Of a stretch of 64,000 nucleotides of DNA, positions 41,935 through 54,200 are shown piece by piece. Numbering within the stretch: the stretch's first letter is position 1; the number at the start of each line of letters is the position of its first letter. Location of the stretch: positions 59,377,994-59,441,993 of the forward strand of contig NC_066316.1 of assembly GCF_022539315.1 (NCBI RefSeq), in the 5' to 3' direction. Below the pieces are notes generated by a model that ran no database searches, was not told where the DNA came from, and was given only the letters and a program-made list of their open reading frames with translations. The position numbers and the translations under genes were made by a program. This stretch comes from Serinus canaria (lineage: Eukaryota > Chordata > Aves > Passeriformes > Fringillidae).

Positions 41935-41990
41935 TTTTATAAGGAATGAGACTGCCTCAGAAGAGAGGGAAGTCAGAGACGGGAAAGGAG
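41935..41990 (+). promoter_or_regulatory. SAMD3: Possible local SAMD3 start region: TATA-like box and first donor
   Basis: A TATA-like TTTTATAAGG at 41935-41944 is followed by a purine-rich stretch ending GAG|GTGAGG at 41990, 174 bases before the acceptor of the start-codon exon. This could be a short non-coding first exon with its own promoter. The base composition from 41.1 to 42 kb is also richer in GC than its surroundings. Each signal is weak alone and chance is a real alternative. Confidence 0.25.
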
Positions 41991-42164
41991 GTGAGGAAAG
42001 GGATCCAAGAAAACTGCCACTTACAACGGGCATTAGCTGGATTATTTTGCTCTATTTTTATTCAGAGCATGTAGATATATTATTTGCCAAGTGCATTTTT
42101 GCTATGAAATGTTGGAGTTTGGCTAAGAGCTCATCACAAAAATAATCCCCTATTTTCATTTCAG

Positions 42165-42272
42165 AGGGAAATTTAGCATTGCAACAACTGAAGATGGAAA
42201 GTTGGTCAGTTGAGCAAGTCTGCAACTGGTTGAAACAGAGAAATTTAGGAGAACTAGTTCCTAAGTTCCGTG
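42165..42272 (+). CDS. SAMD3: SAMD3 exon with start codon (CDS 42194-42272)
   Basis: The exon follows a pyrimidine-rich acceptor (ttttcatttcag, ending 42164; an alternative AG ends at 42166) and stops at CGTG|GTAAGC. The ATG at 42194 has A at -3 and G at +4, a strong initiation context, and it opens the SAM domain exactly where the family starts. It encodes residues 1-26 and ends in phase 1. The 29 bases before the ATG are 5' untranslated. They contain no in-frame stop, so an N-terminal extension from an upstream exon is not formally excluded, but the family starts at this methionine. Confidence 0.92.
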
Positions 42273-45200
42273 GTAAGCATTTTTATTGTTTGGGGGGGGT
42301 GGTGCTGTTTGTTTAGTGTATCTTGCTATGCATTTTATTGGCACTGCCTACCTTGTTTTGGTTTGGGGCATGTGTGTATATGCTAACCTCAGACTTTTAT
42401 AGAAATTTATTAGGGTGAGAAGTGACATAGATCTGATAAATCAACATAAGTGTACAGATTTGTTACAGAGTCTGAGAAATCCTGGGGGACGAGATTAAGC
42501 CTGTATATAAATAAACACACCTCAAACCAGAGCTGGCAGTTTAAAAGTCCTGACAGGGCCTATTTTGTGTTGTAGAAATCTTTTGAAATAATGCAAATGT
42601 AGTGTGCAAATGTTTTATGTTCTACAGAAGAATGCACAAGAAACTGTAATGTGAACAACCTATTTCTTGTGTACTCTGTTAAAAAGCTTTATTTCCTCCA
42701 TCAGCAAGTAAGAGTCTCTTGTGATTCAAGCAAGGCCTGATTTAAAACATTAAAATTGTCACCTCTGCTTCTGTGTGTTTCAGACTTGGCTCTATGTCAG
42801 GGGAAGATATCTGGCCAGTGATTAGGACTCCTGGCACTGCTTGGGAAAGGATGGTGGCAGCTGAAGATGACTGTCAGCAGTACAAAGCATCCTTCCCTTT
42901 GACCCATCTTCCATCACCATGTTTTTAGGCATATAGAATGTAACTGTAACTATAAAGCTATTTTACAGTAATGATTTTGTCCCCTTCAATCTGCAGAAGA
43001 AGAAATAAGTGGAGCAGCTCTTCTGGCTCTAAATGATCGTATGGTGCAGCAGCTGGTGAAGAAGATTGGGCACCAGGCAGTGCTGATGGACCTGATTAAA
43101 AAATACCAGCAACAGAAGAGTGGGCTGGAATCCCTTACATACTGTTGTGAAATGGCTTCTCAAAAATTTCCAGAAATACTCAGTGGGTGAGTTTGTTCGT
43201 GGCACAGCAAATATCAGTCTGGGTATAGTTGTGTTCTTTTCATGGCATTTTGAAACTGGCATTTACTAGCTCTTCATCTGTACCTGGTTTTTATATTTTG
43301 AGTATCTGTAACAAACGTGAAATGTAAAACTGGGTTCTTACCTTGTGGTTTTAAACAGGGCATCAGAGTTCCTGAACCACGCCATGAATTAATTTAAACT
43401 TCCTTCATAGCCAGTGTTCATTTGAATGAAGTACTGTCAAACTCTCATTATAGCTAAGATTTTCTTTGTTTAATATATTAAGCTTTTGAAGAACTTACTT
43501 TTAAATGCTTGCAAGTCTTGGAGTAAAGTAATCATTTAGCCAGAGATAGTATTTGTCACCAGTGTATTAAAAGTCAGTTTATCAAAAGAGACTCTGGATT
43601 TGGTCCAGATGTAAGCATTTAATAATCCCACAGTGGGATTATTGAAATTTATTTTGAGACTAGATAGATTTTTAGAAAACAGATTCCAGGGAGATTGTCC
43701 TCCATTATTATGCTCTGGCTTTTGTTTGAGCAGGTTTTCTTTGTTTGGGGTTTCTTAGGGGAGGGAGGTGAGGGCAGAGTTTGTGGGGTGTTTTTGTTGA
43801 GAGTATTTGGATGAGGGGTGTGTTGATTCTCCCATCCTTTACCTCCATTCTGCTCTATTGTAAGTCTTGCAGGGTTATGTTTTTCTGAATGTCTTGGCTG
43901 AGGAGAGAAATCCTGACCTCCAAGTGGTCCCTTTTAAACCCAAGAATCCTGGCTGTAGAGAGCAGCTTGCCATGGATCCAAAATGCATTTTTTTTCAAAG
44001 GAAAGGACTCTAACACTAAGGCTGCATTAGTCACAGTAGGATTAATCCCAGAGGATTAGAACTGCAGAGCATTTGCCTTCATCCAAAAGGAGTCCAGGTT
44101 GTGCACTCTGAGGTGATTAACAGCCCGAACAAAAGCGTAATAAACAGTGATAACCGAGTTACCTCCAAACAACTTGAGCTCGTGAGCAGAACTCAACTGC
44201 ACAGGGAGATACATCCTCTTGTCCTTGTGGAAGTATTTGTGAAACTCCTGAGGCAAATGCTCCTGCACCATTGGAGGGAAGGGGATTGCAGGAAGAAGAC
44301 CAAGTCACTGCATGTAGGATTTATCACTGGCCTGAAGTATGAGATCACAGCCAGTCTCAGTTCTCTGCACCAAGGGCCTTTCTATTTGATTTATAGGAAA
44401 CTCCTTCTTCAGGGGTGGAGGTGTCTGCTGAGAGGAAGACTACTCTGTATATTGTTCTTCACCCAAAGTGTGGTGGATATACCACAATTTCAGCAGGGGC
44501 TTCAGAAGAAAACGTGTCCTTATGTTTAGGGCAGTTAGAATGCTGCTTTGGGTATTTCTGACTTTGTCAGGGGTGTTTGCATAGACTGTGTCTCAGATGA
44601 GACTGCTTGTCAGCTCTTGCAGGTCAGCCACGCTGTCCCACAAAGAGCACGCAGTTGCAGTAGCATGAGTGCATCACTTTTGCTGTGAAGTTCTGCAGAC
44701 TCAAAAAAAAAAAAAAAAAAGCTTAAAATATCAAATCCTAGTGAATATTATTTACATTAAAATCTTTCCATATCTAGTTTCCTTCCTTGGAAATTAAGCT
44801 GCTGGTATCCTTCTGTTTACAGGGAAGTTGAGTACATAAGCTGCCATTCCTGAAATATTTTTTTGTGTCAGCAAGAAAGACAGAATAGAATTCAAATAAG
44901 TTTAGGATGCGTTCAGTCATGATGTAGGATGAGTAAAAAGTCAATAGATTCTGTGCATTTTGGGTTATAAAAAGGTGGAAAATCACCTATAGAGAAAAGA
45001 GTATTTTGTTACAAAACTGAAAGTTGTATCTTTATATGCAGATAACTCTGACCCTCTTTTCTTAACACTGCAGTGCTTTTCTTGGTGATGAAATTCAAAA
45101 TTATTTTTGTCTGTTTGGTACATCTTGAACAAAATCCTGTAAGAATAATTTCTTTTGATCTAGTTCAAGGACTCATGACTTAAGTGCACGAGACACTGTT

Positions 45201-48200
45201 TTGAACAAATGTAAAATTCATAGTTCTGATAGTTCACACAAGATGTGAACTCACATTTCCTCCATTGCTCCCTGATGTTAGGCTGAATTGCAGTGAATAG
45301 AGAAACCATGTTAAGGTTTGCAGTTAGTACCATCCACAGCCGGGTGTGTGGTCCTCCTGTGGTGCCAGAGAGCAGTGACATCTGAGTTTGCATGCTCCTA
45401 GCTCCTATCATGCAGGGCTTGAGCCCAGGTGAAAACCAACCATCTTTTCTGTTTTGCGGAATTATTTCTCAGTCAGGCCAGTTCCCAGAACTTGCTCATC
45501 CTGCCAGGACCAGTGACAGGGTGGAGAGGACATTGCTGAGGGCAGGGAAGAAATCATCATTGTCACAGTCTCTTTCTGGGTCAGCTGAAGTCACTGTGGA
45601 GCCTCCTAGAGCTGTCAGCAGTATTTCCCTGTTGTATTTCTTATACAAACGCTATCCTCAGTGCTTTTTGGTGCACTCCTGGCTGCCACATCTGTATCCT
45701 GGTGTCTTTGGCTCATCCTGTGACTGTGTGTGAATTTTGCTGACCTCTCCTCCCTGACAGAAACAGAAACAAAGTCCTTGGCTGGTTGTGGAATTTGGAG
45801 TGCAATGGTGAGCACTTTCTGTGTGGAAGTAATAGATTTGGCTAATTAGAATGTGGCTTACATCTCCAGCAGTTTGGATTAGGACATGGAAATAGCTTCC
45901 TGTGTCTGTCACTGGTTCAGTGGAAGTGTTCTCAGTCACACAGCAGAAACTGCTTCAGTGTGTATGAGGAGCTCACACAAAGACATTACCGGGTAAATAT
46001 TAAGCTGCCTTCCACTTCCACAGTCAATTGTTTCTAAGAGCCACACAGAGAATATACCAAGGGCTTTTCTTTGTTGTTTCGTTTCACTGCATGGCTGAAA
46101 TATATTGTTTCATGGAAAGGGAGGACTCCCCTTATAAATATGACAAATTTTAATGTAATTTCTAATAACAACCTTTTGTGTGTTGAGTGCAGCTGAGGCT
46201 GGAACACTTTCTAGAGCATTTTTAGAGTTCTGATGTTCTGAAGAGAGGAGTATAGGGGGAAAAAATAGAGGTTTATGATTGCCATGAATTCTTGGCAGCA
46301 TAACAGTATCCCCTATCTTAGCTCTGCCTTTCCCCCAGTATGGGGTGAAACTGCTGATGTTGGCTTCCACCAACACATCTACCAAAACAAGAAATAACAA
46401 GAATGTGAGGAGGGAGAGAAGTGGACACAAAGATTAAATGGAAAATAGTGGACTGGCTCATAGCAAAGTGGGTATCTAGAGTTTTGTTGCTAGTGATGAG
46501 CTAGAGCTGGAGCAAATGGCCAGGAACAGTGGACTGTAAGATCAGGAAGCACTCGGAGATCTGGAGTAATGCAAAACTGACTTGAAGCTTTTGACTTAAC
46601 CCCCAGAAAAAACAAATTTTCAAGACGCTAGGTAAATAGAAAAGTATTGAAATTCTGCATAATTAGCTCTTTCAGCCCACCCCTTACATGTTGCATTGCA
46701 GTGGTTAGTTTTTCCCAGAAGTTTGAGGATGCCAGATCATGAAGATGGATGTTACCCTGCAACTCTGAGAAGGCTGATTTTCTTGGGATTCGTGACTGTG
46801 TAGCAATTAGAATATAAGCAGGCAGAACTTTCGACAGTTTTCCTTTTAATTTGTCAGTTTGATAATTGAACTGAGAAATTGGTTATGAGGCATGAGCATA
46901 TAAAATCATGACATATTTGAGATGTTGCTTTTTCTTCTTTTCTGTTTCTGCCACTGGTATTTTAGAACCCTAAATATCTTCTTTTCTATAAACTGCACAA
47001 GACATGACAGTGATTTTTGTTCTTTTTTTCTTTTAGGGCTACTGACAGACAGATGTTCATTTCTTCTGGTCCTGTGGAGCAGAGGTATCAGTGTTCAGAT
47101 GGAAATGAAAAAGGACTAATTGATCAGAGAGTGCTAAAGCAAAAGTGAGTTTATAATATATTAATGAAATTTTCCTTGCCTTTTGAAGATTACATAAACA
47201 CTTCGTCTTGCTCCATTTATAGTTTTTATAAAGTGATCTTAATTACTGGAGGTCAGGTTCAGGTATATCCAGGTGTATTTAGAAGAAGAATACACAAGAA
47301 GAGAAATTTGTTTGACTGAATGCAATAGCCTGAAGGTGTAATTCCATCCTCACTGTTTTGTGTTACCTCATGCAGAAGGCCAGATACAGGTTTGTCTTTA
47401 TTTATCTGATTTTTAAAAATCATATTTTACATATGTGCTTTCAACAGCAATCTGACAAATGAGTCATTACACAGTGGAATATGGCTTTTCAATAAATTGT
47501 GTGCTTGAGGCATCTTAAATATAGCACTTGGGAAGGTAGGCATGCTGATTCCATTTGCACACTCATTTTCCTTGGTTATCAAAATAAGCCTGCCTAGAAA
47601 CTGGAGGTAAGACAATGTGATGTGGTTTTTTTCTTTTTCTTTTTTTTTCTTTCTTTTTTCTCCTACCCATGATTTTCTTCTTTGAGATGGGCAGTCATTG
47701 TTGACAGAGTGCCCTGTTCCTCTTTCAAGGCAATTATTTCCATGTTTCCAAAGCTTTGTCTGCTTATCATTATCCCCCTTTATTTCCTCCTGTTATAACT
47801 TCTCCTCCTGCCATTCTCCCCCATAGATATGATTTCATGCTTTCAAATGTCCTGGTACTTCTGTTTTTAAAAAAGCATCCCAAAAAATTCCAAAGGTCCT
47901 GTCAGCATTGTTGTCAAAGAAACAAACTCAAATCACTTGAGCCCTTGGAACAAACCACTAATATGATCCTGCAATATTTAGCCTGTGCTTCTAAAGAATG
48001 CTTATTTTTAATTAATTTACCTGGTGGTGTGTAAAGAGTTTTAAATGGGTTGTGTAAATCAGAGTAACCATTACAGAATGCACAGTTTAAATTATTGTTA
48101 CTTGGCCAGGATTATACTTACGGCCTCTGTCTCCTCATTCATTTCATCCAATCTGAAAAGAAAAACTTAAAATTTTTGGTTGATTGGTTTTTTTGTTTGG

Positions 48201-51200
48201 TTTTGGATTTTTGGTTTGTTTTAATTTGTCCATGGTATTGGGTTTTTGTGGTTTGTTTTTGGCTTTGGTTTTGTTATGCCAGAAGATTCATGGAGCCACA
48301 GCTGTAGTAACTGTATGATTTTGCTGGAAGTGAATTAGTGGATGCTTTTATGGATTATTAGTGCTGATGAATAAGTTCCAAGTTTCTCTGTGTTTCCTGT
48401 GTAGGTAGTCCTAACAATGGTGTTAAATATACTCTTCTATATTACTAAATATTACCGAAATATCAAAATTGTTTAAACATAAAAATAAAGACTAACTGGA
48501 CGAAGCAATTGTATAATTTGTTTTCTTGTATTGAAATTGGGCATACATAAAACCAGATGAGGTTTGCAACCTGTTGCAATGGAATAATGCTTTGACACAA
48601 TGACAGAAGTAAAACCAGTCCATCTTTTTGTTAATCTCCCAAGAAGATTAATCTTGAAGCAGTGCCTGTCTGTGAAAACAATAAGATGGACACAGAGGAC
48701 ACTTCAATAAATATGTTTCCCATAGTTCTGCTTTTCTGTACTGGAGTACTAGCACTTTTATGGTTCCTGACAGCCTGGGGTTTATCTTGTTGCTAAGACA
48801 GAGGCTTTTATTATTTGTAAATACCTGATACTGCTGTGGAAAACCAACCTTTTATTGGTCGGTTTATATGTTCTGTCTGCCTTTCCTCAACATATTTGCT
48901 CAGCAAAATGACATCCCTAATGTATCCCTTTTCCACTGTTTCCACTATGATGGTCCAGCTGTTTTCCCTCAAGAGTAATGTCCTGGTACATCTTTATTTG
49001 TACATTTATTTTTTCTATAAAAACGTGTTCTGTAGCTCTTGAGTGCTGTGTAACAGGCCTACTGTCTGAATGTCTTGGGGTAAATTGCTCAGAGCATAAG
49101 GAGGATAACAGATCTTCCAGCCAGCCTCAACGGGTTTGAAATTCCCTGTTTGTTGTGAGTTTGGAAGATGTGGTCAGTGCTCAGCTAAACCTGGGCCTGG
49201 TAAGTGTTCCTATACCAATAAAACTATTTCCAGCATTGACAGAATATTGATGCTGGTGCTGCATAAATTTGAGCTGATAGCCAGGACAACAGACTGGAAG
49301 ATTTACAATTCCTTTTACCTTTGCCCTTACAAATCTGGCACCCATCTCTAAGATGGCCATGATGGCCTGCATGGGTCATTCATTTCCTCAGTGGAGGAAA
49401 TGTCTTTAACTAGGCCAGTCCCACACCTTTTTTGGTCAGCCTACAACAACTTCCCTGACTGCTGGGTAGCTGCATCTGAAGTGTCTTTAATTATGATCTG
49501 TCATTCTGTTAATGATCTAATCTGATAATGTAGAGAGCTCCTTCCTTTGCCTTCCCTATAACCTATACATCAGTATTGTTCATCTCTCTGATGTGTTTTA
49601 TCAGAAACACACTTATGCTTGTGCTTAAAAAAAAAAAAAAAAAAAACTTTTAAAGGGGATAGAGAAAAAGAGCAGCTAGCCTGAAAAATTGTTACCTAGT
49701 CAATTACTTCAAATAATTTCCCTCCATTTACAGGGCAAATATTACTTTTATATATCATACATATACACACACATGTAGCAGTAATCCTACAATGAAAACT
49801 CATCAGACCTGTGCTTTTTTATGCTTTTTCTTAATGTATAGCTGAAGAGTTTCTTAGTTTCTAAGCAAAGACCTTATTCTTGATATCATCACACATACCA
49901 GAAATAATTCTGATGATCTTTTTTTCAGTTAGCTCATAAGGACATGAAAAGCTGACTTGAAAAAACATGTGAAGTCTTTGACAGTGGTCAATAGTAGAAG
50001 AGAAGTACTGCCTGTCTATTTTGATCAGAAGTACAGATGTCAGATGTGTTTGATTATACCTTTGGTATAACATACCAGAAGAACAATTTCATTTTTATGA
50101 TTTCTGATCATTTCACTTCAATTGTTATTGCATCTTCATGAAATGTGTCTTATCTGTGCGTTTTGGTTTGGTTTGTTCAGGGCTTGGGGGAGATGCTTTA
50201 AATTTAGGTTTTCAATTTATGTGAATGCAAGAATTTCTGCCACATTTGTTTTACATCAGCATTTCATGTCTCTGTTATTGCAGCAGGATAGTTAAGGACA
50301 CTAACCTACAAGACATAGAAGACTCATAATAATAGCTATTGTCAGTTCTTATTGCCTCGATATTTTGAAGGTCAAGACAACAGGACTCATGGTGTCAGAG
50401 CACCTCAGGTCATCAGAGTTGAATTTATTGACATGGTACTGTGAGTCTTCCACAGAAGTTTACAGGAAGAAAGAAATAAATTGCTATGTCTTTTCCACAC
50501 CAGAAATGAGCAAGTCTTAGAAATGACTTGCGGAAGACACTACCTGCATTGCCTTATTAAGGTCTAGCAAAGTCATAACAGCAGCACAACAAAAATTCCA
50601 AAACCCCATAAAATTCTTTGACTACAGTATAACCTATCTTACAGGGGTGAATACAAATAAACCCTGTTTCTTTTAAATGGCTGGATTTAACTGGCAATTT
50701 TGTCAGTCTCATTCCCTAAGGAATATTTTTATTTCCCCTTTCTGCCACCCACAGCTGCTGCCCTTGCATGATGCGAAAGTGCAAAGCCTTGCCTTGTGTG
50801 ATGTAGCTCCTCAGACCCTCAAAAAGCCTGGACTCCTTCTAGAAGAAGGTTGTGTCTGCATCTCACAAACTTTTCTGGAAGCAGATTAACTTTTTCTATA
50901 ACTGTGTGGTCTTACAGAGCATGATGGTTTCTATAGAACGGGTACCGCAGGGGAAGCTGAAGTGGGAGCTTTCTGGGAAGTGGGCAGCTTTGGTACATCT
51001 CACAGCTCCCACATCCCAGCCTTGCTGAAGTTGTGGGTAACTTCTTTTTCAGTCTAAAGGATGCCTGCTCTTGTGTTTAGTGGGAACTAAAAAATAGAAG
51101 ACATCATCAAGCACTAGGTAGACTGCAAATCCCAGGCTTGAGGGAATGACTGGGAAACCTCATATTTGTGCTCAAAAGTTGGAAATGACAATGAAGCACT

Positions 51201-54200
51201 AAAAGAGAATGGCATGAAGATCTTTCAGGCACAGATATCAGAATTGTGAATAGAAAAACAGACCCCTTTTTTATCTGACTATTGAGAGGCAGAAAATTAT
51301 TTTTGTTATTTTATCTTCTCTCATAATTTCTTCCTTTTGATGGAAATAGCCTTTGCAACCTTAAATGCTGTCATAAAATTGAAAGCATATTATACATGTG
51401 TTAGGGAAATTGAACGTTTTTTTACAGCCGAAGACTTTTCCTTTCTTTCGCATCTGCAAGTTCCTTGTTTTCTCCTCTGTTTCTTCCTTGGATTCGTTGA
51501 CATGGATTTTCTTCCAGACTACAAACCAGAGTCTCTTGCTGTTGTGTGATGTAGACATGTGAAAGGTTAGACTTTCATTTGGGAATAATGCGAATCTACT
51601 GAGACTTTACCTATGTGCTGGGTTTTATGTGGATATACCAAAAAGGGGAACAACTCATTGATGTCAGCAAATTTCTTCTTAACCTCCATGTCCTCTGACT
51701 AAATGGGATCTGAGCTGATACAAGATACAGCAATGGGTGCCTGACTCACAGACTTTAGCAGACAATAAGAAAAGCTTGTGCCACACAGCGCATTTATGTG
51801 TGCTCAGTTGGCCTTTAAATCACATTTTGCCCTAAATGATCTAAATAGATCCTTCTTAACAGTATGCTCAGGAAGCTTAAAAACAACAAAATCTTATTAT
51901 GATTTAGTATTTGATCTTGTTTCTAAGTATCTTGGCACTTCACACAGCTATCTTGATTGAGTTGTCTGTATTGATACCATGATTATTTTTACTGACAGTT
52001 AATGCAGGTGGCTCTGTGTGTCCGTGTGATGTTGCATGGCACTGAACTTGGAGGGATGATGCTGTGTTTACTCCCCACTCTTCTCTCCAGCGTAATTTAA
52101 AACCATCACTGAATGGTCTGGGTGACACTGCAGATGTGTTACTTTTTGTCTTTTTGGCAGTAAAACAAGGTATTCCATGGGTTTAGGGATGCCAGGGGTT
52201 ATATAATTCAAATAGATGGGTCTTTGAGGGCTCTTTGTGAGGTTTTTTGGTGTTTGTTTTTTTGTTTGGTTGGCCGGTTTGCTGTGAGGTTTTTTCCATC
52301 TGAAGGAGACAAATGGTTCCTCCCAAAATAATGCTGTTTTATAGCTTCATGTCTCAGTAAACACGCTGTGCATGAGCAGAGTAAGGTTACAATGGAGACA
52401 GAGAAGGAAATAGTTGTGTGAGACAAGACTGTGACTGAGCACATTAAAGTGGCGATCTACAAAAGCTGAGTGGTAAAAGCTCTGTGAATAGTTGTCTCTT
52501 TGCTGAGGAGGTGCTTCTTAGGATGCAGTTCCTTACTGCGGCTAAGCATAGAGAGACCAGCTTGCTTCGTCTGAATTGGTATTTGTTTCACCACGTGAGA
52601 AGTCATTTTGGGATCTTAATCTGTGAGAAAACAAAATGAAAAGAATAATTAAGAGCTTTGTCACTGTAGCTCCTTGTAACTTGCTGCAGGATTCCTAGTA
52701 CCACTGAGAAAGGGTTGTAAGTAAGTCAGACATGTGACAGTGGAAAAAGAGGGACACTGAAATTTTTCCTTAGCTAGCCATTGCATTGATTTAGCTGTAG
52801 AATCAAAAGCCTCAAGAACTGAGAGAGAGGAAAAGATGTAACTTGAGATTTTGATGAGATTTTTTTTGCAGTTTCAAGATTACGATCTAATTTCTGCCTC
52901 AGGTTAGCTAGAAGAGGTACGAGCAGAAACAGGCTACATGTATTTGTACCTAAATCTCAAAAATGTACATGCACTGGGATTTATGTGTAGAGCCAAAACC
53001 TTCCTTGACTGCAGAGGACAGCATTGCAGCTGAACTGAGCTGTTCTTTTAGTTAAACAAGTTTGCATGTGAGTGTTTTTGAGGATTAAGTTTATGTGGAG
53101 TTGTGTTTCTTTTCAAACAAGCTTGTATTTCATTGTGAAATATTACAGCACATGTTTAACATGACTTCCCAACAGCCATGAGTCCAGCTAAAACTAGTAA
53201 AATACTTAATCTCATGGACTGTGGAGACCAGAGGAATTTTTGGATCTTGTTTGGAGAGCAAGGAATTATTTTGTGTTAGGTAAGGTAAATGAAGATAAGT
53301 GAAACTTGGAGTATTTTTGTTGCCATGGCGAGGGTGAAGGGACTGGTGGATGGGAGAGTTGCCATGATTCTCTGATTATTAGCCATCCCAACTGCAAGAA
53401 AATTTTATTTTCCCAGGTGACTGAATGTAGTCCAGTGTTCCCAAATGGAACCTGCTATAAACTCCTCCACTTTTGGAAATGGCTTTTTGGCTTCAGTGGT
53501 ATTACCAACAAAAGGAATTTCAGTGCTGCTTAGATGAAAAATACTGTAAATTTTAAACTTCTGTCCACTTTTGAGCTATATTAAATGGTGGCATATTGAA
53601 AACATTATGTAGTAACTTGCAGCCTGCGTGCTACATCACTTCCATCAGGAGAGTTGGTGAAGGTACAGGATGCAAACTTTAGGGTTGCAGAGCTGCTCAC
53701 TGATGCTACATCAAACACCTGCACTTTGTTTGCATAGGAGGGATTTCCAAGTGATTTCAGAATCTAAGTTGGGTTTTATTTTCCTATTCTTATATTAATT
53801 TATCACCAAAAAAGGACATGAACGTGTCTGTGTTGTCACTTCCTGCACAACTTTGCTTTCTTTTGAGGCTGCAAAATACAAACAGAACTTCACGGCACTT
53901 TTCATCTACTGGTAACCATCTGTGTCCCATGAAACCTGGTGAGCTTGAAAAGACAGCAGCCCTGACCATATTGTGCCTGTTTGGCGTGGGGAAATGGTAG
54001 TGCTGAGTGCTTCTACTGATGCTGGGAGCAGAATACAGCACTGAAGCTACTTTTTTTTTTTCCTCAGCACTGCATTGCCATTCATGGTAGAGCTGGCATT
54101 GGTCAGTTATACCAGGGATGTAGAGGTTTTGATAGCCCACAAGATTAAAAAATGCCAAGGTGGTGTGGCAGCATGAGCAGGTCAGAAAGGTTGAGAGTTA

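Larger units (their letters stand above)
9131..42164. other. Spacer between the CpG island and the SAMD3 start exon
   Basis: About 33 kb of mostly AT-rich sequence with two LTR repeats, three CR1 fragments, microsatellites and fold-backs. No open frame here looks like a known protein and none has flanking splice signals in a consistent set. If SAMD3 has a transcript starting at the CpG island, as annotated for some human transcripts, this would be a 5' intron; otherwise it is intergenic. Confidence 0.6.
43187..47036 (+). other. SAMD3 intron
   Basis: Contains the palindrome at 43621, the stop-poor minus-strand region at 43.7-44.6 kb and a poly(A). Nothing else recognised. Confidence 0.85.
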
